Below, one piece after another: positions 49,097 to 58,380 of a DNA stretch of 64,000 bases. Origin of the DNA: Pyxidicoccus xibeiensis (GTDB lineage Bacteria; Myxococcota; Myxococcia; Myxococcales; Myxococcaceae); assembly GCF_024198175.1 (NCBI RefSeq), contig NZ_JAJVKV010000008.1, positions 1 through 64,000 on the forward strand, in the 5' to 3' direction. Each line of letters starts with the position of its first letter. Position 1 is the stretch's first letter. Position numbers and translations under genes: made by a program. The notes below the pieces were generated by a model that saw only the letters and a list, made by a program, of their open reading frames with translations, searched no databases and was not told the DNA's origin.

Positions 49097-51715
49097 ATGC
49101 GTGCTTACGTGCTGGGTTTCCACGAGGTCGACCGGACCCGAATCACGGCTGTCGGGGGGAAAGGTGCGAGCCTGGGGGAGCTTTCCAAGCTGGACGGGGT
49201 CCGCGTGCCGGATGGCTTTTGCGTTTCGACCGAAGCCTTCAAGCGGCTCCTGGGGGAAGCGCCGGCCATGGGCGAATGGCTCGAACGGTTGTCGCGCCTG
49301 AAGGTGGAAGACCGGGATGGAATCCGGGAGCTCAGCGCGGAGCTCCGCACCCTCATCGAAGGGCTGGCCATTCCGGGAGACGTCCAGGAAGCCATCACCC
49401 GCATTCTTTCCAGGCTTGGCGAGCAAGCGGCCTATGCCGTCCGCTCCAGCGCGACCGCGGAGGATCTGCCGACGGCTTCCTTCGCGGGCCAGCAGGACAC
49501 CTACCTGAACGTCATCGGCACGCCGGCGATCCTGGCGCACATCCGCCGGTGCTGGGCGTCGCTCTTCACCGAGCGGGCTGTCACCTACCGCGTTCGACAG
49601 GGCTTCGACCACCGCAAGGTCCACATGGCGGTGGTGGTGCAGAAGATGGTCACCCCACAGGCGGCCGGAACCTTGTTCACGGCCGATCCCATGACCTCGA
49701 ACCGGAAGGTGTCCTCCATCGAGGCTGGCTTCGGCCTCGGTGAGGCCCTGGTCTCCGGCCTGGTGAACGCCGATGGCTACAAGGTGCGGAATGGCCGGGT
49801 CACCGAGAAGACGGTCGCCACCAAGAAGCTGGCGACCTGGGCCCTGGCCGAGGGCGGTACCCAGGAACGGGCGCTCGAGCCCGAGCGGCAGAACAGCCCC
49901 GTGCTGACGGATGAGCAGCTCGTGCGGCTCGAGCGCCTGGGCAGGCGCATCGAAGGGCACTTCGGTCATCCCCAGGACATCGAATGGTGCCTGGTCGACG
50001 ACGCGTTCTACGTCGTCCAGAGCCGGCCCATCACGACCCTGTATCCCATCCCGGAGGTGGGTGACGGAGGCAACCACGTCTTCGTATCCGTCGGCCATCA
50101 ACAGATGATGACCGACGCCATGAAGCCCTTGGGGCTGTCCATGTGGCAGTTGATCGCCGCTCGTCCCATGTATGCGGCGGGTGGGCGGCTGTTCGTCGCA
50201 CTCACGAAGGAGCTGGCTTCACCGGCCAGCCGGGCCGCCCTGTTGAACGGCCTGGGCGCATCCGATCCGCTCATCAAGGACGCCCTCACGACCCTCATCG
50301 AGCGGGGCGATTTCATCGAACCGTCTCCCGCGGAGCCACCCGCACCGGGTCCCGCTCAAGGCAGGCCCGCGATGTCCCCAGCGGGTTCCCCACCACCTGT
50401 CGACGACGATCCGGCGATCGTCGCCGAGTTGATCGCGCACAACCAGGCTTCGATCGAAGCGCTGAAGCGGGACATCCAGACGAAGTCCGGAACAGAGTTA
50501 CTGGAGTTCATCCTGGAAGCCCTTCAGCAGTTGAGGAAGATCTCGTTCGAACCGCGAAGCTTCAGCGCCATCATGGCCGGCATCAACGCTTCGTCTTGGC
50601 TCAACGAGAAGATGATGGCGTGGCTGGGCGAGAAGAACGCCGCGGACATCCTCTCTCAGTCCGTGCCGAACAACATCACCTCGGAGATGGGGCTGGCGCT
50701 GCTGGACGTCGCGGACGCCATCCGGCCGCATCCGGAGGTGGTCGAATACCTGCAAGATGCCAGGGATGAGGGCTTCTTGGAGGGCCTGGCCCGGTTGGCG
50801 GGTGGACAGGCAGCCCACGACGCCATCTCAGCGTATCTCGACAGGTTTGGCATGCGATGCGTCGGGGAAATCGATGTGACGCGGACGCGTTGGCGCGAAA
50901 GCCCCACGACCCTCGTCCCCTTGATTCTCAGCAACATCAAGACCTTCGAGCCCGGGGCTGCCCGCCGGAAGTTCGAGCAGGGGCGGCAGGAGGCCGCGAG
51001 GAAGGAACAGGAGCTCCTGGCGCGATTGAAGCAATTGCCGGATGGGGAGCCAAGAGCCGCGGAAGCGCAGCGGATGATCCGCCGGCTCCGGAACTTCATT
51101 GGCTACCGTGAGTACCCGAAATACTTCATCGTCAATCACTACTTCCTCTGCAGGCTGGCCTTGCTGAAGGAAGCCGAGCGGCTCGTGCAGGCTGGCGTGC
51201 TCCAGGAAAAGGAAGACATCTTCTCTCTCACCTTCCAGGAGCTTCGCGAAGTCGTGCGGACGAATCAGCTGGATGGCCAGCTCATCAGCCGGCGAAAGGA
51301 CGAGCACGAACGAAACCGGAAGCTGACGCCACCGCGGGTCATCACGTCCGATGGTGAAATCGTCGCAGGTGCGTACAAACGAGCCAATCTCCCGGCTGGA
51401 GCCATCGTCGGACTACCGGTCTCCTCGGGCGTGGTGGAGGGTCGCGCCCGCGTCATCCTGGACATGGCCGACGCGGAGCTGGCCGTGGGCGACATCCTGG
51501 TCACTCCCTTCACGGACCCCAGCTGGACGCCCTTGTTCGTGTCCATCAAGGGCCTGGTGACCGAGGTGGGGGGACTGATGACCCATGGCGCGGTGATTGC
51601 CCGGGAGTACGGCCTGCCGGCCGTCGTCGGCGTGGAGCAGGCGACCCGGCTCATCCAGGATGGGCAACGCATCCGTGTGCATGGAACGGAGGGGTACGTC
51701 GAGCTCCTGCCCTGA
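49097..51715 (+). CDS. rph: Rifampicin phosphotransferase-like enzyme
   Basis: The 872-residue protein has the three-part RPH layout. An ATP-grasp region (residues 1-~320) includes TAVGGKGASLGELSKL and RSSATAEDLPTASFAGQQDTYLN. A central rifampin-binding domain (~330-755) starts with the family-typical HVFVSVGHQQMMTDAMKPLGLSMW. The swivelling His domain (~765-872) carries catalytic His830 in GGLMTHGAVIAREYGLPAVVG. Length and motifs fit RPH rather than PEP synthase (~790). RPHs inactivate rifamycins by phosphorylation at the ansa C21-OH. ATG 49097 is preceded by GAGAGGTGAAGAG. The gene has its own promoter region facing the small lipoprotein gene. Confidence 0.92.
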   Translation: MRAYVLGFHEVDRTRITAVGGKGASLGELSKLDGVRVPDGFCVSTEAFKRLLGEAPAMGEWLERLSRLKVEDRDGIRELSAELRTLIEGLAIPGDVQEAITRILSRLGEQAAYAVRSSATAEDLPTASFAGQQDTYLNVIGTPAILAHIRRCWASLFTERAVTYRVRQGFDHRKVHMAVVVQKMVTPQAAGTLFTADPMTSNRKVSSIEAGFGLGEALVSGLVNADGYKVRNGRVTEKTVATKKLATWALAEGGTQERALEPERQNSPVLTDEQLVRLERLGRRIEGHFGHPQDIEWCLVDDAFYVVQSRPITTLYPIPEVGDGGNHVFVSVGHQQMMTDAMKPLGLSMWQLIAARPMYAAGGRLFVALTKELASPASRAALLNGLGASDPLIKDALTTLIERGDFIEPSPAEPPAPGPAQGRPAMSPAGSPPPVDDDPAIVAELIAHNQASIEALKRDIQTKSGTELLEFILEALQQLRKISFEPRSFSAIMAGINASSWLNEKMMAWLGEKNAADILSQSVPNNITSEMGLALLDVADAIRPHPEVVEYLQDARDEGFLEGLARLAGGQAAHDAISAYLDRFGMRCVGEIDVTRTRWRESPTTLVPLILSNIKTFEPGAARRKFEQGRQEAARKEQELLARLKQLPDGEPRAAEAQRMIRRLRNFIGYREYPKYFIVNHYFLCRLALLKEAERLVQAGVLQEKEDIFSLTFQELREVVRTNQLDGQLISRRKDEHERNRKLTPPRVITSDGEIVAGAYKRANLPAGAIVGLPVSSGVVEGRARVILDMADAELAVGDILVTPFTDPSWTPLFVSIKGLVTEVGGLMTHGAVIAREYGLPAVVGVEQATRLIQDGQRIRVHGTEGYVELLP

Positions 51716-51787
51716 CCGGGCCAGCCCCCGATGAGGCCTGCGAGGTGCCTCTGGACGTGAGCGCGGGGCGAGCGCGAAGCTCGTGGA

Positions 51788-52366
51788 ATGCCCATTGAGC
51801 GTCTCATGCGCATCCACAGCCCGGAGTTCCAAGCGAGCGGGAAGAGGGTGCTCAGCCCCGAGTTCACGGCGATGAGCGAGAGGGTGTTGCGGGTCACCGA
51901 GCTGACGTCGCGCCTCAACGTCCTGCCTTTCGAGGACGCGGTGGGCAAGGCCGCGCTGTTCGAGCAGATCCTCGGCCGACCGCTCCCGGGGAAGGTCACC
52001 ATCTATCCGCCCTTCTACACGGACCACGGCCTTCGTCTGGAGCTTTCCGAGCGTGTGTTCATCAATCAGGGCTGCACGTTCCTCGACTACGCCGGCATCA
52101 GGCTGGGCGAAGGGGTGATGGTCGGCCCGAAGGCCACGTTCATCACCGTCAGCCATCCGGTCGACCCGGGCGAGCGGCGGCTGTACCTCACGGGCGCCCC
52201 CATCGACGTGGCGGAGAACGTGTGGATTGGCGCGGGCGCGATGATCATGCCCGGGGTCCGTATCGGGCGCGACGCCGTGATTGCAGCCGGGGCGGTCGTC
52301 GTCGACGACGTGCCCGCGGCGAGCCTGGTGACCGGCGCCAAGGCGACCGTTCGCCGTCAGTGGTGA
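51788..52366 (+). CDS. Hexapeptide-repeat acyltransferase (maltose O-acetyltransferase-like)
   Basis: The 192-residue protein has a left-handed beta-helix from about residue 75: hexapeptide repeats including FINQGCTFLDYAGIRLGEGVMVGPKATFIT, then VWIGAGAMIMPGVRIGRDAVIAAGAVVVDDVP. The HPVDPGERR loop carries the catalytic-type His after SH. The first ~60 residues match the LacA/Maa N-terminal helical cap. It acetylates sugars or related acceptors; the acceptor is unknown. It stands 73 bp behind rph and may be co-transcribed. Confidence 0.85.
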   Translation: MPIERLMRIHSPEFQASGKRVLSPEFTAMSERVLRVTELTSRLNVLPFEDAVGKAALFEQILGRPLPGKVTIYPPFYTDHGLRLELSERVFINQGCTFLDYAGIRLGEGVMVGPKATFITVSHPVDPGERRLYLTGAPIDVAENVWIGAGAMIMPGVRIGRDAVIAAGAVVVDDVPAASLVTGAKATVRRQW

Positions 52367-52456
52367 TGCACGAGCGCGCTCCGGGGCGCCGGGGAGGGGG
52401 AGCTCGGCCGAGAGATAGCAGCCGGGCTGCCTGACATCCCCGGACGCCGGGGCGGC

Positions 52457-54148
52457 TCATTGACCGGGCACGGCCGCGCCGTCCATCGCCCGGGCCTCCG
52501 AGACGATGGCGCTGTGACTCTCCCCCGCGAGCGCGAGCACCTTCTTCGCATAGCTCTTGCGCAGGGGGGCGTCGCCCGCGCGGGCCGCGGCGCGCATGGC
52601 TCCCCCGAGGCTTCGCAGCCTTCCCGGAGCGTGCACGAGGCTCTGCTCGTACGCGCTGCGAGCGGGGCCCGGCTCACCGAGCTCCAGGAGCAGATCTCCG
52701 AGCAGCTCGCGCGAGGGCAGGAGCGGTCCAGGGGAGACCTGGTGTGGACCAATGGCCTCCTCGAGGGCCGCGGCCTCGGCGAGCAGCTTCTTCGCCTCCG
52801 CATCCTTCTTCTCCACGTGCGCGGTCCACCCGAGCACCGCGAGTCGATGGGCCGTCAGCAGCTTGCCGAAGTACGCGTACGGGCCCGTCTCCACCGCCTT
52901 CGCGTGCTCCGCGAGCTGCGCGGCGGCAGCGCGCGCCCCCTGGACATCACCCATCCGCGCGGCGCCGATGCCGCGCGTGTAGACGACGAGGCCGTTCACG
53001 AACGGGAAGCGCTCCGACGCGGTGATCGGCGCCACCTCCAGCTTCGCGGCCTCCGCCCACGCCTCCCGCTCGAGCACGAAGCGGGCGGGAGCCATCGCGC
53101 GCGCGAAGGCCGCCGGGAACTCGAGGGGCGGGTAGACTTCGCGCTCGGTCGCGACCTGGCGCACCACGTCGCGTGCCTCCTTCTCGCGCCCCTGCTGGAG
53201 GTAGCCGTAGCCGAGGTAGTCGAGCGCGTGGAACGTGTCTGCCATGACGCCGCCGGGGTGACGCACCGCCATCCATCGCGAGGCGGCCTCGATGGAGCGA
53301 AGGTTCGAGCGGATGTTCTCGTTCCACTGCCCGAGCCGCACGTAGATGTGCGAGGGCATGTGCAGCGCGTGCGGCACCTGGGGGGCGACGGCCGCGTAGG
53401 CATCGGCGGCCTTCAGGCCCTGCTGGGCGATTTCCGGATAGTCGTAGGCGTGGATGAGGTAGTGGACCAGCCCGGGGTGCTTCGGGTGACTCGCCCAGGC
53501 GCGCTCGAGCAGCCCGGCCGCGCGCTTCTGCTGCGCGAGCGAGCGGTCCTCCTTCGGCGCGGTGCCGAGCAGGGCGAGCGAATAGAAGGCCGTCACCTCC
53601 ACGTCTGCCGGAAAGCGGCGGTGGAGGTCCTCGAGCGTCGCCCGGAACGCCTCTGCCCGGCCGCCCGGCGTTGGCGCCCCTCCATGACACGACGGGATGC
53701 CCTCGGCGCTCCCGTTCTTCGCGCTGCCGCTCTTCACGCCGGGCGGCAGCCGGTCATGCCAGTAGGCGTGGATGGCGGAGATGAGCCCCACTTCAATCGG
53801 GCTCTTGCCTCCGAGCTTGAGGGCGCGGTCGGCCGCCGCGGTCCCGGCGGCGATTCCCTCGGGGGACGGGGGCGCCCAGAGCGGGTGGTAGTACGTCATC
53901 GCCTCTCCCCACCACGCCGTCGCGCAGCGCGGATCCCGCTCCGCCGCCTTCTGGAAGGAGGTGCGGGCCTCCTCGTAGAAGAAGCTGTGGAGGAGCGCGA
54001 CGCCGCGCTCCAGCTCCGGGCGCGCGGCGGGTGCACAGCGCTGGTGCACGGAGACTGCGCCCACTGCCCCCAGGTCGAGCTGCGGGTTCGCGACAGGCGC
54101 GGCGCCGAGCGACAGCGCGAGCGCGGAAAGACAAAGTACGGTCTGCAT
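52457..54148 (-). CDS. Secreted TPR-repeat protein
   Basis: The 563-residue protein from ATG 54148 has a signal peptide (LCLSALALSLGAAPVA). Helical TPR-like repeats fill most of the length (ARTSFQKAAERDPRCATAWWGEAM; LLERAWASHPKHPGLVHYLIHAYDYPEIAQQGLKAADAYAAVAPQVPHALHMPSHIYVRLGQWNENIRSN). The HPGLVHYLIHAYD/HALHMPSHIYVRLG pattern marks a widespread but uncharacterised bacterial family. It converges with the acyltransferase gene. An upstream start at 54172 was rejected because it precedes the signal peptide. Confidence 0.85.
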   Translation of the reverse strand: MQTVLCLSALALSLGAAPVANPQLDLGAVGAVSVHQRCAPAARPELERGVALLHSFFYEEARTSFQKAAERDPRCATAWWGEAMTYYHPLWAPPSPEGIAAGTAAADRALKLGGKSPIEVGLISAIHAYWHDRLPPGVKSGSAKNGSAEGIPSCHGGAPTPGGRAEAFRATLEDLHRRFPADVEVTAFYSLALLGTAPKEDRSLAQQKRAAGLLERAWASHPKHPGLVHYLIHAYDYPEIAQQGLKAADAYAAVAPQVPHALHMPSHIYVRLGQWNENIRSNLRSIEAASRWMAVRHPGGVMADTFHALDYLGYGYLQQGREKEARDVVRQVATEREVYPPLEFPAAFARAMAPARFVLEREAWAEAAKLEVAPITASERFPFVNGLVVYTRGIGAARMGDVQGARAAAAQLAEHAKAVETGPYAYFGKLLTAHRLAVLGWTAHVEKKDAEAKKLLAEAAALEEAIGPHQVSPGPLLPSRELLGDLLLELGEPGPARSAYEQSLVHAPGRLRSLGGAMRAAARAGDAPLRKSYAKKVLALAGESHSAIVSEARAMDGAAVPGQ

Positions 54149-54272
54149 GGTGTACCCCCCTCGACCCGACACGTTGCCGCCGGAGGGGGGGCGAGGGCAA
54201 GTGCCGAGATTCGAAACGTATGTTCAGCGCCTGCAGCTCCGCGGGGGCCGCTTGGAAAGCTTCCGCGTCTGG

Positions 54273-54869
54273 TCACTTCCGCTTCAGGTAGCGCAGGAGA
54301 AGCGTCACGAGCTCCTCCTGGAGCAGCCCCCGGGAGAGGGCCTCGGGGCGCTCCACCACTGCGCGGTGGATGACCGCGTGGGACACCGTGTCGATGAGCC
54401 ACAGGGCCAGCTCCGGGTCCGGCACGTCGGTGCGGAAGCGGCCCAGGGCCTCGAGCATGGGGGCGTCCTCGGGCTCCCACTTCCGTGCCCGGCGTGCGGG
54501 CAGTTCCTCCGTCAGCGCGTGGTGCAGCTTCGGGTCCACCGCGTGCGCGGCGAAGCCCAACGCCACCAGCGTGCGGACGAGCTCCTCCAGGTTGTCGAAC
54601 TTCCGATTCGCCAGCACCTCACGCGCCGCCTCGCGCTGCTCCTTCACGTGCCGGCGCGACACCTCCGCCACCAGCGCTTCCTTGCCAGGGAAGAACTGGT
54701 ACAGCGACGCTACATTGACGCCCGCCCGCTCGGCGATGCGGTTCGTCGTCAGCTTCGCGTACCCGTCGCGCACCAGAATGTCAGCAGTCGCCTGCACCAG
54801 CGCGTCCACCGTCGCACGCGAGCGCTCCTGCGTGGGGGTCTTCCGAGGGGAAAGCTTCGTGCGCGGCAT
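54273..54869 (-). CDS. TetR-family transcriptional repressor
   Basis: The 198-residue protein has the TetR N-terminal HTH (ATVDALVQATADILVRDGYAKLTTNRIAERAGVNVASLYQFFPGKEALVAEV). The C-terminal ligand domain is helical. It is divergent from the FAD monooxygenase gene, the usual arrangement for a repressor controlling its neighbour. Candidate operator sequence is present in the 105-bp gap. Confidence 0.92.
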   Translation of the reverse strand: MPRTKLSPRKTPTQERSRATVDALVQATADILVRDGYAKLTTNRIAERAGVNVASLYQFFPGKEALVAEVSRRHVKEQREAAREVLANRKFDNLEELVRTLVALGFAAHAVDPKLHHALTEELPARRARKWEPEDAPMLEALGRFRTDVPDPELALWLIDTVSHAVIHRAVVERPEALSRGLLQEELVTLLLRYLKRK

Positions 54870-54898
54870 GCCGGACTCCCGGGCGGGGAACGCAAGCT

Positions 54899-54929
54899 GA
54901 CAACATAAGCACTTCCTTACATTCTTGTC
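54899..54929. promoter_or_regulatory. Dyad sequence in TetR/monooxygenase intergenic region
   Basis: GACAA (54899-54903) and TTGTC (54925-54929) enclose TAAG (54906-54909) and CTTA (54916-54919). The dyads are not perfectly concentric (gaps of 2 and 6 bases), so the site is tentative. It is the AT-rich patch of the divergent promoter region. Confidence 0.4.
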
Positions 54930-54974
54930 TCCGTCGCTTCAGGGCCACCCCGGCTCTCGCGACTGGAGACCGCC

Positions 54975-56606
54975 ATGCCCCTCTCGTCCCCCCAAGTGCT
55001 TGTCGTGGGCGCGGGCCCCACGGGCCTCACGCTCGCGTGTGACCTTGCCCGCCGGGGCGTCCGCGTGCGCATCGTGGACGCGGCCCCGGCGCCCTTCGTG
55101 GGCTCCCGGGGAAAGGGGCTCCAGCCGCGCACGATGGAGGTGCTGGACGACCTGGGTGTGCTCGACGCCGTGCTTGCCGCGGGCTGCTCCTATCCCCGGC
55201 TGTGCTTCCACTGGCGGCGCTTCGCCGTGGGGCGCTGGACGATGATGGCCCACCACGCCGCGACGCCCGACGTGCCCCATCCCAATCCATGGCTCGTGCC
55301 CCAGGCGCGCACCGAGGGCATCCTGCGCGACCGGCTGGCGTCACTGGGACACGCGGTGGGGCTCGGCACCGCCCTCACCGGCTTCACCCAGGACGACGCA
55401 GGGGTCTCCGCCACCCTCACCCGCGATGGCGCGTTGGAGAGCGTTCGCGCTGACTACCTGGTGGGCGCGGACGGCGGACACAGCCGTGTGCGCAAGCTGC
55501 TGGACCTGCCCCTCCACGGCGCCACCCACGAGGAGGAGCGCATGGTCGTGGGCGACGTGCGCGTGGACGGCCTGTCCCGCACGCACTGGCACGTCTGGCC
55601 CTTCGCGACGGGGGGCATGATGGCGCTGTGCCCGCTGCCCGGCACGGACCGCTTCCAGCTGGTCCTCCAGGTGAAGAAGGGTGGCACCGTGCCGGAGCTC
55701 ACCGAGGCCGCGTTGAACCAGCGCATCCAGGAAGCAGCCCGCCCTGGCCGCGCGCTGCGCCTGCACGACGCGAGCTGGCTGTCCGTGTTCCGCCCCAACG
55801 TGCGCATGGTGGACCGCTACCGCGTGGGCCGCGTCTTCATCGCGGGCGACGCCGCGCACGTACACCCGCCCGCGGGTGGCCAGGGCCTCAACACCGGCGT
55901 GCAGGATGCCTACAACCTGGGCTGGAAGCTGGCCCACGTCCTCCAGGGCGCGGCCCCCAGCCTGCTCGACACCTACGAGGCGGAGCGGCTGCCCATTGCC
56001 GCGCGCGTGCTCGGCCTGTCCTCACGGCTGCACGCCGGCATGCGGCAGCGTCAGTGGAAGTCCATGAATCGGGGCGATGAGGAGCGGCAACTGGGCCTGA
56101 GCTATCGCGGCGGTCCGCTGGCGCCGGAGTCCGCGGGTGACACCGCCCGCCTGCGCGCGGGAGACCGAGCCCCGGATGCACCGTGCGTGGATGCGCACGG
56201 CCAGCCCTTCCGCCTGTTCGACGCGTTCCGGGGCCCTCACTGGACGCTGCTCGCCTTCGGGCCGAAGGCCACGGCCACGGCCGCATGGGGCCGCTCCCGC
56301 TTTGGCGGTTCCGTGCGCGGCGTCGTCCTCCACGCGCGCGCAACGGCTCCTGGTGCCGACGCCCTGCTCGACGTGGGCGGACACGCGCACCGGGCCTACG
56401 ACGTGGCCCCGGGCGCGGATGCGCTCATCCTGGTGCGCCCGGACGGCTATGTGGGGCACACCTCCCGGCCCGGCGACCGCGCCGCCCTGGAGTCGTATCT
56501 GTCACCATGGCTGTCCACTGCTCCGTCCCAGGGGCGGCGCTCCGAAGAACCCCGGGAATGTCCCCATGCGGGGACCTGCACCGTGACGGAGCAGGGCCTC
56601 AACTAA
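54975..56606 (+). CDS. FAD-dependent aromatic-type monooxygenase
   Basis: The 543-residue protein has the FAD-binding GxGxxG (VLVVGAGPTGLTLACDLARRG, residues 8-28), the DG motif (DYLVGADGGHSRVRKLLDL) and the GD motif (GRVFIAGDAAHVHPPAGGQGLNTGVQDAYNLGWKLA). A thioredoxin-like C-terminal domain follows (DRAPDAPCVDAHGQPFRLFDAF), as in phenol/resorcinol-type hydroxylases. It hydroxylates an aromatic substrate with NAD(P)H and O2; the substrate is unknown. It diverges from the TetR repressor and is followed after 41 bp by a GST-like gene, fitting an inducible detoxification unit. Confidence 0.92.
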   Translation: MPLSSPQVLVVGAGPTGLTLACDLARRGVRVRIVDAAPAPFVGSRGKGLQPRTMEVLDDLGVLDAVLAAGCSYPRLCFHWRRFAVGRWTMMAHHAATPDVPHPNPWLVPQARTEGILRDRLASLGHAVGLGTALTGFTQDDAGVSATLTRDGALESVRADYLVGADGGHSRVRKLLDLPLHGATHEEERMVVGDVRVDGLSRTHWHVWPFATGGMMALCPLPGTDRFQLVLQVKKGGTVPELTEAALNQRIQEAARPGRALRLHDASWLSVFRPNVRMVDRYRVGRVFIAGDAAHVHPPAGGQGLNTGVQDAYNLGWKLAHVLQGAAPSLLDTYEAERLPIAARVLGLSSRLHAGMRQRQWKSMNRGDEERQLGLSYRGGPLAPESAGDTARLRAGDRAPDAPCVDAHGQPFRLFDAFRGPHWTLLAFGPKATATAAWGRSRFGGSVRGVVLHARATAPGADALLDVGGHAHRAYDVAPGADALILVRPDGYVGHTSRPGDRAALESYLSPWLSTAPSQGRRSEEPRECPHAGTCTVTEQGLN

Positions 56607-56647
56607 CCTGACATAAGGCTGTCACGGGCCGGGTGCATCCTGGCTTC

Positions 56648-57391
56648 ATGAACGCGAATACACCTCCGACCCTGACCCTGCTCGAGCTCGCCGACGCGGC
56701 GTTGCCCGGCCACGAGAGCTACTCCCCCTTCTGCCTCAAGGTTCACCGTGCCCTGAAGTACGCAGGCCTGCCCTACACGCGTGCCTGCGCGGCGAACCCC
56801 GCCGCCCACCGTGCCCATAACCCGACGCGACAGGTTCCCGTGCTGCTCGTGGGGGACGAGGCGGTACCTGATTCCACGAGCATCCTCACCTGCATCCAGC
56901 GGCTCGCTCCTGGCCGCATCGCTGTCAGCCCCGAGGCCCTTCTCTGGGAGGAGCTGGCCGACACCGCACTCAACGGCTTCCTCGTGGCCTCCCGCTGGGC
57001 GGATCCGCGCAACTGGCCCGCCACCCGCTCGGCCTACTTCGGCGCGATGCCGGCGCCCGTGCGTGCGGTGGTGCCGGCGCTGCTCCGGCGCAAGGTGGTC
57101 CAGGGACTGGTGGCACGCGACGTGTGGCGCGCGGGCCCGGAGGCCTGCTGGCGCCGCTTCGGGGTGTTGCTCGACCAGCTCGACGCCCGGGCTCCCGAGC
57201 AGGGCTACTGGCTGCCGGGTTCGCTCAGCGTGGCGGACCTGGCCCTCTTTGCGCAGCTCCACAGCCTGCGCACGCCGCTCACCTCCTGGCAGAGGGGAGA
57301 GGTGGCACGTCGCGCGCGCCTGAGCACGTGGCTGGACCGGGTGGACACGGCCACCCGCATGCTGACCGCACCGCTTCGCGCCGTGAGCTGA
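56648..57391 (+). CDS. Glutathione S-transferase-like protein
   Basis: The 247-residue protein has an N-terminal thioredoxin-like GST domain (YSPFCLKVHRALKYAGLPYTR, then RQVPVLLVGDEAVPDSTSI with the cis-Pro and DS glutathione-binding residues). The C-terminal helical domain ends with a GST motif (YWLPGSLSVADLALFAQLHSL). An SPFC sequence sits at the active-site position. ATG 56648 is preferred to 56633. It likely shares a promoter with the monooxygenase and conjugates or rearranges its product. Confidence 0.88.
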   Translation: MNANTPPTLTLLELADAALPGHESYSPFCLKVHRALKYAGLPYTRACAANPAAHRAHNPTRQVPVLLVGDEAVPDSTSILTCIQRLAPGRIAVSPEALLWEELADTALNGFLVASRWADPRNWPATRSAYFGAMPAPVRAVVPALLRRKVVQGLVARDVWRAGPEACWRRFGVLLDQLDARAPEQGYWLPGSLSVADLALFAQLHSLRTPLTSWQRGEVARRARLSTWLDRVDTATRMLTAPLRAVS

Positions 57392-57425
57392 GGTTTCCTC
57401 ACGCCCACCTGGGGCGCACGTCTGT

Positions 57426-58175
57426 TCATTCGATGAGCGCCCGCCACGCGGCGAGGGCGTCGCGATGCCGGACCACGACGGAGTCCCAGGGCTGGTCGGC
57501 GGCGACGAACTCGAAGAACCGGGCGATGGCGCGACGCTGGGCGTGGCTCCATCGGTTCATCGCGTCGGGAGGCGAGGGCTCGAGGAGCGCCAGCAGGGTG
57601 AAGCCCTCGCACCTCCCCGCGGGATGGTGGAGTGCGTAGGAGCGGAAGGCCGGCAGGTAGAACGACCGGGCGCTGTCATCGAGCCAGAGGTAGACCGAGT
57701 TCAGCTCGAACGCGCGCTCGATTTCGCCATCGGAGACCCTCCGCCAGTCGAGGGTCTCCGCCGTCGCCCGGGCCTGTGCGAGCTGGGCTTCGGGCACCTC
57801 TCGAAAGGCCTTCTCGTCATCGAGCACGGCCTCACCCAGCGGGCGGCCGACGAGGGGGGCGGGAGCAAAGGCCTCGTGAATGGCGCGGAGCACCGAGGCG
57901 CGTGCCTCGTGGACGCCGAGGCCGCGCATGAGCTCGTCGGAGAAGAGGGAAGGGCGAAGGTGGAGGTCCGAGAGCAGGTCGCGAAGGCGACGGCGGGTCT
58001 CCGCGCCCGGCGTCTCCGCCATGGTGCGCTCGACGAAGTGCGCGAGCGTGGCCTCGAAGACCTCCCAGGGCATGTCGCCTGGCCGCAGGAGGTGGCGGCC
58101 CTCTCCCCTGGCCAGCCCGGGCTCGGTGAAAGCCCGCGAAAACAAGTCGAGCAGGTGAGGGTCTGACTCGGGCAT
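57426..58175 (-). CDS. DUF6714-like hypothetical protein
   Basis: The 249-residue soluble protein has two parts. The N-terminal ~105 residues are unassigned (DMPWEVFEATLAHFVERTMAETPG). The C-terminal ~125 residues (EIERAFELNSVYLWLDDSARSFYLPAFRSYALHH and CEGFTLLALLEPSPPDAMNRWSHAQRRAIARFFEFV) resemble DUF6714. Function unknown. It converges with the GST gene. Confidence 0.65.
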   Translation of the reverse strand: MPESDPHLLDLFSRAFTEPGLARGEGRHLLRPGDMPWEVFEATLAHFVERTMAETPGAETRRRLRDLLSDLHLRPSLFSDELMRGLGVHEARASVLRAIHEAFAPAPLVGRPLGEAVLDDEKAFREVPEAQLAQARATAETLDWRRVSDGEIERAFELNSVYLWLDDSARSFYLPAFRSYALHHPAGRCEGFTLLALLEPSPPDAMNRWSHAQRRAIARFFEFVAADQPWDSVVVRHRDALAAWRALIE

Positions 58176-58380
58176 CGGTGTGCGGTCCTAACATGGCTGG
58201 CGTTCCATGCGTCCGGGCAGGTGGAGCCGGCGGCGGGATGGGCTACATTGCGGCCGCGCGATGAGTTTCGGGCCCCGGGCAAGGCGAGGAGCAAAGTGGC
58301 CACGGTGGCTCACCGCGGGCTGGCGTGCGCGGGCAGCGCGTGGGCGTCCACGCCCGAGGCTCCCGCTCTTCCGGAGCAGG

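Noticed and set aside
52366..52457. GC-rich repeats between the acyltransferase and TPR genes
   Set aside because: Several CCGGGG copies can pair in different ways but no single convincing terminator could be chosen.
57391..57426. TGAGG-TTT-CCTCA hairpin between convergent genes
   Set aside because: A 5-bp stem with a 3-nt loop is too weak to call a terminator.
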